Made by a program: the position numbers and the translations under genes | Shown: in pieces, positions 36,921 through 51,400 of the stretch | Position numbering within the stretch: position 1 is the first letter of the stretch | How the letters are laid out: every line of letters begins with the position of its first letter | Source: Dipetalonema caudispina | Taxonomy: Eukaryota > Nematoda > Chromadorea > Rhabditida > Onchocercidae | Reading direction: 5' to 3' | DNA length: 64,000 nt | Assembly: GCA_013365325.1 (NCBI GenBank) | Contig: JABVXV010000021.1 | Span: 372,001-436,000, forward strand | The notes under the pieces: generated by a model | Seen by the model: only the letters and a program-made list of their open reading frames with translations | The model's database searches: none | What the model was told of the DNA's origin: nothing

Positions 36921-38546
36921 ACAAACAAATAACTAGACATTAGGAATGTTTCCTCACTTATTATGCAGTATCCGACTGTAACACTATTGTACGTCGTACA
37001 AAAGTATCCTAAAAAGCGATAATTTCGATTAATTCATCTGCTGGTTAGGATATTAACGATGAATCACTGAAAGACAGCCAATTTTTAAATCAATAAAATC
37101 AGGCGGAAATTACTATGTAGCAGCTCAAAGAGCTGCTAGAATTCAAACCAAATTCCGCGAATAACAAACTGGTCGAATCGAAACGAACTTCCCTTTTCTA
37201 GCAAAAAAAGTTAAACATGCAATATGTCAGTTCTATTTAACGTAACATTTGCATTGTGCATGATGAAAAGAGATGCGGAAAAAAAAAAAAAGTACAAATT
37301 ATGGTTTATTGAAATTAAGTAGATCTACTGATTACTGTGAATACCATCTTTAGATTCGCAGGAGTGAACAGTAACGGTGGTGAAGCGTATTAAAATGATT
37401 GCTACGTTTCGATGTTTAAGAAAAACGAAATCAAACTATTATATTACTCATAAAATGTAACGAATCTATACGTCCCAAATACCACAACTTAACCAAACTT
37501 TCAATTTCAATCCCGGAAACTAGCAGGCGGCCAACTATCCTTACCACTGTGCTCATAATGCAATTAACGGAAATATATTTTATGTTTCTTCAATAGGTAC
37601 TGTTTATTCTACTTAAATTTACTTAGTTCAAACTTTTAAATTCTGAGAAAGAAAAGTTACAATTAAGCAAAAATGCATTTTTGTATATATATACAATTCC
37701 AATGGGATTGTGGTATAGTCGATATTTAAGAAAAATGTTTTAAATTAAAAAGCAAAAGCATTTTTTTTCTTTTTTTTTGGCATTATTTTACTGCCAAAAA
37801 TGGAGAAAATACGTTGGATGGATATTTGAAAATAAATGTTTAGTTAAGCTAATTTTGTAAGAAATTCGACATATCTTTATTTAAACGGCTTTTTCAAAAT
37901 TCTCATCTATCAATTTTATTGCTGTTTGACCACAACAAATGACCACCGTGTAATGGTATTTTCTTCTCTTAAGTTTATTTTTATTTTTACTTTCAAGAGA
38001 ACCTTTCTATTCGATAATATATTCATTATTTTGAATCATTGACTTGAAATATTAATTTGGAAGCATAGAAATATCAAGTGTAGAAACGAAAAACCTGTCT
38101 TTTTAATTAGAAAGCATTCCGTATAATGGAAACCTGATAGAACATATATTCAGAAGTTTTATGCAAGTCAAAAAAAAGAAATTCTCTCTAACGCAGACAG
38201 ACCAGAACCAATCTAAAAAAAGCCACCAACAGTCTAAACAATAAATATATTAAAAGAATCGATTTAAACAATAGCACCTTAAGTTCTATCCGGAAATTTG
38301 CATAAAACAAATTGCGCTGTCCGTTCGAAGACAGATTGGGCTGTTATCGAACAGTTTTCCTCTTTATGCTGTCGATTTCAACAATTCCATTGACGTTCGG
38401 ATATTTTGGACATGTGTAACTAACTTTCTTATTCTTACCAGTCCTAGCTTCACTCATCGGCACGAAAAGTTTTTTCCAAATTTTCAGTTTACCTTGCTCA
38501 TTTTGAAGTTGTTGGAAGTATTATAACTCTCACAATCTTCTAAGAA

Positions 38547-38879
38547 ATGAGATCAGAACGTATAAGCGATCATCATCATAACATCTACCGAAAATTCATA
38601 TTTTTATTTTATTTATTTCATCCACGTTTTGATCAAAAATTTAAAAAAGCTAGTGAAAAGGAATATATAGCAGAACCAACAGGTACATGTTACAACTCTG
38701 AAAACAATGTAACTTTCCGAGATTTATTTGCCCTAAATACAAGTTTACAATCTAGTAATACATGTGTAATCATAACAAATGAGTATCGTTTAAGATTAAT
38801 GGAACCAAAATCATCGCTGATGTTATTTGAATGTTTTTATAACCGTATTATATTATCATCAACATTAGTATCACATTAA
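38547..38879 (+). CDS. Unidentified 110-codon open frame (doubtful)
   Basis: An uninterrupted ATG-to-TAA frame. The protein has a short aromatic hydrophobic stretch (about residues 17-23) and two later cysteines, but no motif I recognise. There is no clear acceptor upstream and no neighbouring exon that fits in phase. A poly-A run begins 73 bases after the stop (38952), which could suggest a retroposed transcript. Chance is equally possible. Confidence 0.15.
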   Translation: MRSERISDHHHNIYRKFIFLFYLFHPRFDQKFKKASEKEYIAEPTGTCYNSENNVTFRDLFALNTSLQSSNTCVIITNEYRLRLMEPKSSLMLFECFYNRIILSSTLVSH

Positions 38880-38949
38880 AAATCCAAAACTTCTAAAAGA
38901 CTGTAGATGGCATTCCTGAATTAAAAATTGCAATTTGAAATCTGCTTAA

Positions 38950-38951
<2 letters not shown>

Positions 38952-38980
<29 letters not shown>
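38952..38980 (+). repeat. Poly-A run (29 A)
   Basis: Uninterrupted A run shortly after the doubtful frame ending at 38879. It could be a retroposition tail or simple slippage. Confidence 0.85.
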
Positions 38981-41900
38981 CAACGTTGATACAAGTGAAC
39001 TAGGAAGTGTAATACATGGAATTCAACTAGATTTGGCCAATTTGGTCCAAATTACAGGAACAGTGAGCAGGTGCACAAAAACCATCTATTAGATATTATC
39101 TTTTAATAAATGTTACTTGGAAATAAAGCAGTTACAATAATAATAGTAATAATATTTACTCCATTGAAATTGATTCGAGAGAGTAATATAAATATCTGCT
39201 TATGCCACATTCAGTTATAAATTGCAGAAGAAATTTATAACAACGTATTTATACTTTTTAATTTCTTGTAAAACTAGTAAAGTATCCTAACAATCGTTTG
39301 CTCATGTTTTTATATGATGAAGAGTACGTACCATTGTCGCTATCTGGTGTTCATGTCCAAATTTATCAAGTTTTCACACGAATATATTTTGGAGCAACCT
39401 TAAAGTTAATAACAGCAATGATAGGAGAATTATATTGTCGGTATGAAATATGCCTTTTTTTCGACCCCTTCCAGCCATTCAAAAACGCATCGATTACGCT
39501 GCTTGGCTGTGACCTGATATTGACCTGCAAGTTGTGTTATGCAACTGTTCTCATCCCGAATATCTCGAATGTTTGCCATTGAGAAATCTAATCGGCACAT
39601 TTCATTCAAATCTGAAATTCAAACCAAATTGTATCATTGCTTACAAGAAAAAGTGTACTGTAAGTGAATATTTTGTAAAGCTTTTCTCTACCGTAATGAA
39701 ACGAATGACCCGATGAGCATATTGCTTCAATAGCCCACAAATGTTAAGTGTCTTATCAGGTGATGGAAATTTCTCATGAAAGCTATATTTGAGATGTAGC
39801 GTGTCCTATACTGTTTATGTAATAATACGTAATTCGAGAGTATGCATAAATCCAAAACTATCTAAGCAAATGACATGTATGATATCATGCGGTCAAAGTT
39901 TTACAACAAGGAAGTGCGAAGATGAATTGTACGAATATAATTTTTGAAGCGCAGCTCATCAAATAACATGAAACCTCAACATTAACTTATCGATTCAGTC
40001 CTCAGAAATACGCTTCACAGAACGAATGGCTATTATGCGTTTCAATACTAATGAATGAGCCCAGTTCGTACTGTAAAAATATCATCTTGAAGGTATTAAT
40101 GATAAAAATCGACTTACCTGATAAACTTTTCACATTCCGAAGCAATGAAGTGCTATTCGGATTTGAGAGCAAAGGTGTTGGAAGTGATGCTTGTGAGACA
40201 CTTCGTAAATCGATGTCATGTGCTTCACTCTAAATAATGCATTGTTTTTTGTATTTTTGAAAAATTTTTCAGCATGAAACAAATGAAAGGTTCGAAATAA
40301 ACTGAACAGAAAATTGTTTTTACACTTCAAGTTTTCCTTATTAAATGAAACAAAAAAAGAAAAAAAAAAAAAGAACAGAAGCATCCCACAGTGGGCCATA
40401 AGGGTGCAAAGAAATATATAGCCAAGAAATTTATGCAATCGGAACTCTTCTCGAAATGTCTAATCATTTTTTGAAAAGTAATAAAGTCATATAAGCCGAT
40501 TATTGATTGCTGGGAAAATGAATTTCTGCAAAGAGAAACCCTCAAACTAATATGTCGATCGTACTCAAATGATATAACTCCATTGGAAATCCAATTGTTG
40601 TTCGTATCTGATAATAGAATGATAACAAACCTGTAAATGAACATGAAGTGACCAAAGAGATGATAAACTTGGTCTTGAAACAGTCGGTTTTATGCTTAAC
40701 AGCTCCATAGAATTATGTTCGATAGGAGTGTGCATCTGGTGCTAGACGACCAATCACAACAACATCGATCGAAAGAAGCAAAGCTTACTTGCCAAAACCA
40801 GCTGTTAGATTAGAACATGCCGGATATTATCTCCCATCTACGTATATGTATGTTTATTTGTTGATTTTCCTATTTATAAAAGTACATATGCATGCTTATC
40901 AAAGTATCGATCACTATTCGATCATGTCGTGATTTCCTTACGAGATGTATATTTCATATGTTTCATTTGATTGTGAATATTTTTGTCTCCATATCCAACA
41001 CATCCTCATATACGGCCTTATCATATTCACGGATAATCTCTTAGTTCCAAGTGTTATTGCTCATGCGCATTTTTTCTGAACAATCTACTCAAAATACTCT
41101 TTACAAATCTGCCATGTTAACTTACTCCATTCATTCAATACTGAGGTTTTGCAGTTTATTTTAATGCGACTATCTCCATTAAATATGGTGGATGATTATT
41201 TAGCTTATCTTAACAATCTCAAAAATCTAGCAATTTGAAAGAACCTACATTTGGTACCAGTCAATTTTACTGATTCTTCTTAGGTATCAAACTACATTCG
41301 AGCGAATCGATCCTGGATCTATCAAATTCAATCACTTAAAGTAGTAATTCAGTGGAGATCAATATTTGCAGAAAATTCCTGGCATACAGCTTCACCCTCA
41401 GTCCTTTCTCGACAACAGCTATATCAGGTGAGTTACAGTATCTCCAAGCCTAGCTAAATCATCTCCCTCCTGGTATGATATTCATGGATTATCATTGCAT
41501 CACGTAAGTGCACCCATAAAATCGTCGAAGTAATAGATATACCAAATTATAATGATGAAATTCCATCAAACGGAAATTTGAAAGTAACTCAAATAAACCT
41601 GATGAAAATTAGAAAATCATAAAACTACACTATAAAAACGGAAGAACACTTCAGCAAGCGTAATCTACAAAAAAGCAGAAAGATTTCTGTGGTGTCAGGA
41701 AGTCTAAAATTCTTAACTTAACTGACAAAAAAATATTGAATAGAAATTGATTCAAATGAAATTAGAAAAAAATATTTTGGGATAAAAAATTAGGGAAAAT
41801 ACTCAGAATTAAATATTGAAAGCTGAAAGTAAGGAGTAATTTGCGAAATGGCAGACGGAAAATGTCACCAGAAAGAAATGAAAACAGTTCCGAAATCAGA

Positions 41901-42582
41901 ACTTTCAAATTTTAGAGAAATTCGAGGAAATTTTTCAAAGTTAAATTAGAAGGATGCGAAAATGCTAAAAGGAGTAAGAAAGTTTATAGAAAAAATAAAA
42001 ATGACAAGGCGGAAAAATCTTACCTTTTTATAAGACAATTTGAATGCTTTTTCAGTGTTCTATTAGGTAATCAAAATTTCTCTATGAACTTGGCTACTAA
42101 GCAGACTTCTTAAAAAATATAGCCTATACATTTCATGGCAGTCGAGACTGGTAAAGACCAATTGATATAGTTGTTGCATGGAATCATACATACCAGAAGC
42201 AGAATGAATTGATAAAACACTACTACATTGGTCATGAAAGCTCTAGCGTCCAGTAGAGGAACTAGACTGATCAATACAAATAATATATATCTCTTCTGGA
42301 AGTCTAGCCGTTTACATTTAAAATGCAACAATGTCATCATAAAAAGCCTAATGCATCAAATAGTCTTAATCGTTGTAATCAATGCTTTTATATAAATCTA
42401 TAAAATCAAAAAAATTATTTCCCAAGTATGGTTAAAGACAAAAAAAAAAAGATTGAAATAAACCGCTTAATTCTTATTCGTTTGAAACACTACAACTGAT
42501 ACAATTAAGCCTTTATATCGATCATACATGAGACTTGAATTTGCAAATCTATTTTCACCAAGTTATTGTAAGAACATTTCAC

Positions 42583-42583
<1 letters not shown>

Positions 42584-42617
<34 letters not shown>
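42584..42617 (+). repeat. Poly-A run (34 A)
   Basis: The longest homopolymer in the window. No target-site duplication or gene body is visible next to it. Exact length may be affected by sequencing. Confidence 0.85.
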
Positions 42618-42622
<5 letters not shown>

Positions 42623-42746
42623 TGTTGAAAGAGTTTAGGATAGTATTTCAGAAAATAACAAACGTTAAAAATCCATGAAAAGACCAACCACCTAAATGAA
42701 ATAATAAAGACAGCTCATATCTTTTAAATCTTTTTCCTTGGTCTAC

Positions 42747-42765
42747 TTTTTTTTTTTTTTTTTTT
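42747..42765 (+). repeat. Poly-T run (19 T)
   Basis: Lies about 130 bases after the 34-A run and in opposite orientation. The pair could fold together, but the DNA between them shows no transposon ends. Confidence 0.8.
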
Positions 42766-45074
42766 AAAGTGTACTAATAATTTTTATGAGAAGGAATTGA
42801 CAATATGACGAAAAAATACAGTGAAATTTTTGAAGAAATGCGTGTAGTGAAAAGTGAACGCATAATAATTAGATAATTCACTGTGTAGAAGTTGTTAACT
42901 TTTTTTTCATGAGAAATACTATTATATTAGTATACTCCGTGTGTATTTTCGCCATTCGTATCTTTTCGAATGATTGAAATTATACTGCAGAAGACTTGTA
43001 CACAAAATAATCCTTCAATTATTATAGCGGTGAAATAGATAAACAATTCATCACCACAAAATTAAATTTATGATATCACTTCTTGCTGGTATAAACGGAG
43101 ATTTCCTTTTTAGCATATGTTTCTTTTACTGTATTTTAATTCAATTTCTATCCACTGGGAAAACACTGTAAGCAATTGCATAACAAGTTTATTAATTAAT
43201 GGAGAGAATTTGATGACTGTCACCGTAATCCTCTTTTAAGATCAATCCTCACATATGAAAATTTCCAGGTTATAATCGTACTATCCGTAGGCAGAGCTTT
43301 GTTGAGTGCCGTAAAATTGCTACAATGTAAGCTTTCATTTTCGCAGTAGTTAAATTTTTGAAAAATTCATTGAGTTCAACAAAAATCTGTTCATTGAAAT
43401 TGGCGGCTTTTATCTTTTTTAAAAGCGATTTTAACTGATTGATGAAGAAGGAGAAAAATGAAGCCTAATAACAGTTTTAAGTTTCTCATAATTTCTAATC
43501 GAGAGATACCGAAGCAATCTTCCCACTCATGATTCCGCATGTCAGGATTAGTGAGGAATTACGACACCTTTTGTAACGCCCGCCTTAACGACCGCTTATA
43601 ATTTTGGATTCTCGCTCGTAAGAAGTGGGATAGTGAAAAGATTGCAGAAGGGAACTTCTTGGGTGGTCCAACTTCAATAACAGAGTATTGACACACATGA
43701 TTAGAGAACGTCATGGGTGGCCAAAATAGATGGCAAGGAAGCTCAATGAATTGTGTTCGATTTTATCACTTATGAGGTTTGCTGTTGAAAATGTCAAAAT
43801 TTGAAGGTGCGTATGTCCTACAAGAAGCTTTATGGTTGTAATATTAGGAAGGTGCACACCCCGATATACCTCCTGGAGTTTTGTCTGATACAAATAGCAT
43901 AACAGCCGTAACCTAATCAGCTAAATATTACCTATGTAGCACTATGAAGTTGGCTAGTCCATATTCGTCACGTTGCGATTTGGACACCTTCTCTCTGACA
44001 TTTTAATCCAGCATTTTCCGAGTTATTTAAATTAACCTGTTTCTTTCGTGTTCAAATTATTATTGGTACTATTGTCGCTAATTTATACTGGGAGCCTATG
44101 ATCCCCCATTGAAGATCCTCAATTTCAGCTGTCTACTAGTAACTGTTTCCTATCCCTACATTTTCCATAAAGTTTTGACGAGAGAAGTTATCAATTACTT
44201 ACTATTTTGCTATTAAATTGTTATCGCCAGGGTTTAATTCGGTTTAAAATGCCTAGAATGCGATTATTCGGACAGTAAGCCGCCCACGTATGGTGATCAA
44301 ATTACGCACTATCACTTAACAAGTGATATATATCTCCTCTCCAACTAGGGTGAAATTATCACTTGCGCATGTGCACATCACCACAGATGCGCATACCTTT
44401 ACCTGTAATAAATTGTCCCTTCAGTACTCTGTAAAATTTTCGCTCACTTTTACATGCGTGAATTTGTTAGAAGGAACACTATCATAAACCGATGGTTCTT
44501 TTCATCGCTCTCGATCTGATCCTAGCTTAATCCACGTGTTAAAAAGGTTATTTGTTGAATAATTAGCTTTAAATTCTCAACAGATAATCTAATAGTAATG
44601 AAAGGTTCTCAGTAACTGTAACCTTTTTAAATGAAAACATGAGTTATTATAACAAAGGCATGCCAAAGAACTGAAAGTCCATGAGTGTAGATGATTTAAC
44701 AACTTTGACAGCTATTTTTCTCAGCGACATTTCCTTAAAAAAAAGAAAAAAAGTTTTGTCGAAATTAGGCCAAAAATATTTTTTTTAGATCAATTACATA
44801 AAATTCCTCAAATAGACCTGGAGACAAAATTTAGATTGAATTTTATATACGGCAACAAAATAGAGCTTCCACCGCGTAGGGAGACTAATTAGAAATAAAG
44901 CAGTCATCATTAATAGCAATATAACTTCATCGTTGTAGACTGTTTTACATCTGAAACTTGGTTAGATTGACAGTGTTATTTGATTTCCTTTATTCCTCAG
45001 TGATAAATGATCATTGTAGTGTATTATGCAGCAAAAATTAACATTCAATGGAGTTTATGTTCATAAAATAAACA

Positions 45075-45116
45075 TCAGAAATCCAAATTCGAGACTAAGA
45101 ATCTTTGGATTTCTGA
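45075..45116 (+). repeat. 13-bp perfect inverted repeat
   Basis: Arms 45075-45087 and 45104-45116 (TCAGAAATCCAAA and its complement) flank a 16-base loop in intergenic DNA. Short enough to be chance in AT-rich sequence. Confidence 0.6.
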
Positions 45117-48100
45117 ATTGATGAAAAAAATTCGGATACTTGAAGAAAATCTAGCCGATTGAGACTTTCCGGAAAACATAAAAACGAGAAGATACATTTG
45201 TAAGAAAAAAACCAAGACGAACATTACCACATTCCACAGCTATGGATTTTTGAAGTTCCATTCATGCTTAAATCGATTACCTGCCAGCAAATCTTGCCTA
45301 CTCAGAAATATATTAGTTGAAAATTTGATATCACTTCAGGCGGATTAGAGTATCCAAACAATGCGAAAGTAATTGTTCTCTTTAAATTGGTGAAACATTT
45401 TAATTCCAGCTAATTCCAGTTTCTAAATCTTTTAAAGATTAATGATAAAGTAACAACTCATAAGATATGTAGGAATTGCAATATAACGGGAAGCATGTGC
45501 ATCTCTTTTATTCATTAAATTGTTAAACACTGTCGACTAAATCTAAAGAAATAAAACAATTTACTTGCAAATGAGACACATCACATAAAGCGGTGGCATG
45601 AGCTCGATGATGATCAGTGATAAAGTGATGTCACAAGTCATTTTTGGAAGTGCTAGTTTTCCTTGCATTACTACTCTAGAATCATTTGTTTCTGTATGAT
45701 GAAAACAGCTGAAAGCTTTTAACAACAAAAGAAAAAAGTGATTTGATGTATTTAATCTTAAAATTCAATATTTTTGTATGATCAAGGACGCTGAATTTAA
45801 TTAGTTCTATCATCTATCGTAAACATTCTCGAAGTTGTTATGTTTATTTGACATTCTCTACCATTCAAACAGATATTTCACTACTGACAGTGACGAATTT
45901 TCTGTTGCAGATATATTGCTAGCATCGAAACTTGCACCACTTCATGCAAATTTTAGAAGTTTCACCATTACTTGCCGAAGTGAACAGCCCTTCCTCAATA
46001 CTTCAAATTATTTCCCGATGACAAAAATTTATAGAGTTTACATGCATTATTTTTACTTCAACAAATTTTTCATTTTCTTGATCTACATAATTGTTAAGAC
46101 AAATACAAAGCGATAAGATTTTGATATTTCTAATATATCACACAATCCCTTGTACTTACATGAATTTCTTTATTTGGTCGTCCTGAAACAATCACCGAAA
46201 GCAACGATACTCGAACATTACTCATTTCACAACCGCATCGCGATTCCAAAGTTACATATTATACGTAGGATCAACTAACTTACTACATCTTTTCTTTATT
46301 TATTTGAAGCTCTAAATTTATATTCTATCATGCCTTAGTATTTCTTTTTCACTTTATGCAGACAAAAAGTTGAGAGAAAATGCAAAATAAAATTATGTCC
46401 ATGTGAATGTGAATTTAATAAGATTGATGACAATTCACAGGGATAGTTATTAAGTTACACAAAACATGCAAATGATCTGATATCATATTAACATAATTAC
46501 CTGAAGTTTTGTTACTTTTGATTACTCTCACTCACAACTTGTGGTGCTTTGTAACATTCGCATTATAAAATCTTCACCTTTCCAAATTTTTAAGTTATTC
46601 TATTGATGCATGTAAAAGATTAGGTAGAAGCAATCAGTCGAGTAAATTAGTGCCTATTAAAGCGAAAATGAGCATATCTACTGATTAATAATATCTCACC
46701 AAAACTATGGAGAATCTAAGGTATGTTAAATAGTTGCTTCCATTGTTCTTAGCATCATTGTAAGGATGCTGTATGATCAGCAAAACAGAATTAATGAAAG
46801 AAGCAATTTTTCTAAAAGTTTCCATTTTATTCATTTCTATTCCAAACTTTTAAAAACAATGGAAGAGTAAGCATAGTGCTTATGAAACATAGATCCGGAG
46901 GATCGACCCAACATTGTGAAGTGTAATAAATATTGTCAATAGTTTGATTCACGTATTTCATATACAAGTCCGCCAAAACCGTTTACCAGATACTGCTAGC
47001 TATATCCTCTGATTATGAAATTTTCGCAATATCCATGATACAAACTGCTCAGTGGTCTTCTAAATGATAAGCAACGAATAAGGAAAAGGCTCTGCACTTA
47101 GCGCATTTTTCAGGCTCTCAAACGATGACTGAAAAATCTGGAAATTCATCAGAATGTTGAAGATGAAATATGCAAAAAAGATTTCTTTTTTTTTTTTTTT
47201 TACAATAAGTTCAAATGCTTCTCTCTACCTGTTTGCAGGGTTAAAAGGAATTGTTGATATGTTAAAGTAATTTCTTTAATGGCATCATATCCGTTGTGAA
47301 CTCTTTCTTGCAAAAACTTCTATACAAAGCCAAATTAAGTGTATGATTTGTGATGTTGGCATTTCTTAAAATACAAAAGAATTAAGAAAATAGAATTCTC
47401 AACAATTCAGAACTGGCTGAGAAACAGAAAATCAATACAATTTGTATGCACAAAACAAGTGCTGGCATTCATCACAATGACCAATCCGTCTGTATCATTC
47501 AATCAGTGTTCTTCTAAATTGCAATCATTACTTATTTTATTACACTTACATCTATTGCACATTGTTTTTCTTTATTGAAGGGTACAATCAAATCAGAAAT
47601 ATTCCTTGAAAACTATTACTATCCAGAGACAAAACTCATCAGTACTAGCAAACCGTAGTTTTTGTTCTTTTACCCACATCGCATTAAAATGTTGCAAAAC
47701 CCTCTCCTATGAGTAATTTCATTGACCTCAGGGTATCCGTAAGTCATCCAGTTAAATCCAATCCATGTTAAACTTCACGTTACGGATCAAAGATTTTCAT
47801 TGGAAGGCCATGTAATATTCGGTAATAAAAGGTTTTAAAAAATCTCTTGGCGTTTTTTTTGAAGTTGGTGGGTGTAGTTTTGCCTGTCAAGGATTCCTTT
47901 CGAGAAGCTGCTATCTTGCAAGTAGCACTAATTATTGCGTCTTTTTCTGGGATGCTTTGGACGGTTTTTGACAGCTAATTTATTAGGCTCCGTTATCATA
48001 TTTTGGAATCGGAATACGGTGATCTTTTGTTCACCATCTCAGTATTTTATTATGATTTACTGATAATTGATAAAGCCCTGATTCCGCAATATGCAGGGGA

Positions 48101-48406
48101 ATAAGTTAAGTCTTCCATAACGCAAATTTCCAGAATCAAATTCAAATGTAATAATACCAACAACTGCAGCTCAAATGAATACAAATTAGTAATGTTAGGC
48201 GGTATGTTTATCTCTCCTTTCTGCTCGAAATTGTAAGATAGAATTTCGGTCCTTCTAAATTACCAAAAATTTATTGACATCATTGCCTACACTACAAACT
48301 GCTTTATAATGGCGCTTAAATATTGCGAAGGAACTAATTAAAATTTTCTTAATTTCATGCAGTGTAGTTTTTTGATGGTGTTCAGTGAATTTTTTCTTTT
48401 CTTTTC

Positions 48407-48415
48407 ATCAGCGAG
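48407..48415 (+). promoter_or_regulatory. Probable (trans-)splice acceptor just before the aap-1-like ATG
   Basis: TTTTCATCAG precedes the start codon by four bases (the AG is at 48410-48411). No good coding exon is seen upstream in phase, so spliced-leader addition is the simplest reading. An upstream non-coding exon cannot be excluded. Confidence 0.4.
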
Positions 48416-51400
48416 ATGGAAAAAAAGGAAGAGGATTGCGCTCACGGTCTGCAGCAACAGGAATGGTATTGGGCAAATGCTTCTAAGGAGGAAGTTGCTT
48501 CAGCTATATGTGTAAGCCCTGGACTTCTTACTGTGCAGACCGTACCTGGTTTTTTTCTCTTGTTTTGAGAGATAAAATTTAAAGACAAAATTATTGCCAA
48601 CAGTTGGAAGGCAAACCTCCATGAGCAGTAAAGTTTTTAAACTGCAGATCGACGTGCAGTTAAATTTACTATTATAATTAAAGAGCTTCTAAAATGCGGA
48701 AATAATGCAATGCATTCCAGGACTGTCCAAGTGGCACATTTTGTGTGCGCGATGCTTCAACTAAAGGGAACTATACTCTTACGCTTAGATATGGTGAGGT
48801 ATGTGCTTACATAAATTGCTAAATTATCTTTCAACAATTATCCTTGGGTTGACCTTGTAGTATAGTTCAGCAGCGGGCACCATCTTCTGGTAGATGATAT
48901 GCAGTCGTTTGCTTGTCATTAACAGATGGATTATACTGAATAATCAAACAGTACTAGCAAATGGTATCTGGAGCAAACGGTATATCTTGTAAAAACTTTC
49001 CAAAATCAACTACTGATTGGAGAACAAATATTTGTTTGAGCAACAACAAAGTTTCCTTTGTTTGCAATAATTCCCCTTTTTGTTTGTTAATATGAAGATA
49101 TTATCGCGCAGCACAAAACATGCCTTCACCACTTGGTGAGTGATTCTTTTTCCATAAGCGACGCAGCAGATTGCCTTTGAAATCTGTGTGGTCTCCTGTG
49201 TGTGACGGTAAAGTTACAGCTGTAGTAATTCACGGATACACAAATGTGTTGGCACGAGGAGGGATGGTTGTAAAATTCCTTGCTCTTTTTCGGAAATTTT
49301 CTTTAATAATGATTCAATTTTGGTTTTGGAATGACTTATAAAGTGTTGTAAACAAAGGCAGTGTGTTGCCAATCTTATGAACGAAGAAAATTATGTTGCA
49401 GAGGAATCGCTTAATAAGGATTATCGTTGCCGGTGAGCATTGTGGCTTTACAGAAGATATGTTGAAATTTGAATCAGTTGTGTCATTAATTGATTACTAT
49501 CGAAGGAATTCTTTATTGGAATACAATCGGCAGCTTTCTACTGAACTTCTCTATCCGCTTCGAAAACCAAATTTCGAACAAACTTCCTGGGTTATTTTTC
49601 ACTTTTTTGAAGCTTATGAATCAAACAGATGTATTAGGTTATTACGAATTCAATATCCTTCTGTCTAGCAGGATTAATTTGTTACATTATTTAGGTAATC
49701 GATGGTGTACGCAGTGTGGAACATTTGCTGTGTCAGTTGCGTGGTTTACACGCTGCTCATTTACGCGTTATACGACATGATGATCAGATCACGGCAGAGC
49801 TTGATTCGTTAAAAGAGGAATTACAAAGGAAACGACAAGCACATGCAGCATTTACTGCTGCATACGCACTTTTCTTGAAGCAAATGGAGTTACTCGAAAG
49901 GTGATCTTTTCACACCATTATTTTAAGTAATCTGTGATGATTGATCAAAGCTTCTTTTGGCATTTTACTGTATTACACGTCATTAAAAGTAAGTTCTCAC
50001 ATACGTTTATATCTCGTATATATTTGTGCTTACTTAGCAATTAGAATTTCCAGTAGAGAAGCCACTCCAAAATTAAAAACTGATGATAGGTATAGAAATG
50101 AGTAAATTACTGGCATAGAATTTTGATTTATGTAGTCAAGCATGTTTATTTATTAAAACGGCATTAAAATATGAATTATTTTTTACCTTTTCTACCAATA
50201 ATCAGAAGCGTCTTTTCTTTACTATCCAGCAATACACAAATGTTATTCGATGAATCCGAAATTGCACAATCGAACAAAAATAAGGAGATTCAGCAAAGGA
50301 GGTATGTTTACCAGAAGTTTTCGGGCTTTCACTGTGATATTCTAGTTGTTATTCAGATGCGATCATATATTAAGCAGAACCATATCATTCAAGAAAAAGA
50401 AGTCCACTTCAAAAAATTTCATTTAGTCTGATTGTCATGACATCTTGTAAGCTGTTCTTGGGGGAATATTCGATTTTCATTGCTTCATAATGTAGCGAAC
50501 GTAAAGCATGGTACTGGTACCTACTTGTTCGATTTTCATTCCTGACATTAGTTAATACCAGTAGTTGTGCTGTTGGTGATATGCGTAGCTCCTACTTACA
50601 GGAATACGTCCATTCTTGTACTAACGGGACAGCATCTTTATATCTTGCTTGAAATTAGTAGAACGAAACTTTGTTTTACTTAAAGATTGCAATGATTTCT
50701 CTTTATACCACTTAGAGGTGTGTGAGATTTTATGGTAGTTAGTTGTGTTCGATTTCTTACATTTGATATGTTTGTTGAATTTTTTGTGTAAGATCTTTGG
50801 CTGGAGTTAAGGGAAATATGATGGGACTTTAGATATTTTGTGCTTATCTGAACAAATTCACTTCAATACCATAGTATTCAACTTTTAAGAAGGAAAATAT
50901 TTTTTAGATTAGAAAGCATACGCTATCAGCAGCGGCAAATGGTTGAGCAAATTGAAGCGATTGAAAAAAATATTAGTGAAAACGAAACTCTTCACTGCAG
51001 TTTAACTCCGAAACTCTCGAAATTACATAAGTGAAGTTTTATTCAAATTTTTCTTAAGCTGAAATAATTGTCAGTATTCTCTATTTCTGTCATTATTTTT
51101 GAAAAAGAGAAAAAAAAGTACAGACTGTTTCAGAGAATTGGATACCTGTCAGTTCCGTCTCTGTCAACTTAATGTTTCGCAAGCAACAATGGATAAAGTG
51201 TTACAAGAAGTATCGCTTTTAGCTGACTTGGAACAAGAACCACTGGCAAGAATACTACTTCAGTTAACATTACGATGGCAACCGGACAGATATCTTTCGC
51301 TTGATTGTACAAAGGTGCCTAACTTATTCTAAGACTTTTTCCACTTTCTGGTTTGAATGGGATGTAAGCAACCTTTTTTACGTAAGTTCCTATTTCAGCA

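Larger units (their letters stand above)
35689..48415. other. Long intergenic stretch without a supported gene
   Basis: About 12.7 kb. The left end should hold the kinase promoter and the right end the promoter of the PI3K adaptor gene. It contains a degenerate coding-like block (minus strand, about 36.1-36.9 kb), homopolymer runs at 38952-38980, 42584-42617 and 42747-42765, and a 13-bp inverted repeat at 45075-45116. Isolated frames such as 38547-38879 and 39298-39582 match no family I know. Confidence 0.5.

Noticed and set aside
39298..39716. Two overlapping plus-strand frames with a GTATG donor-like and a TTCCAG acceptor-like site
   Set aside because: Joining across these sites gives no recognisable protein, and no further exons fit in phase nearby.
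42584..42765. 34-A run and 19-T run considered as the ends of a non-LTR or foldback element
   Set aside because: The intervening DNA has no coding remnant, and no target-site duplications are visible.
45075..45116. Inverted repeat considered as a microRNA-like hairpin
   Set aside because: Stem of only 13 bp with a 16-base loop; too short for a precursor and expected by chance in tens of kilobases of AT-rich DNA.
45835..46116. 93-codon plus-strand frame with an internal TTGCAG
   Set aside because: No family features, AT-driven composition, isolated from any other exon.
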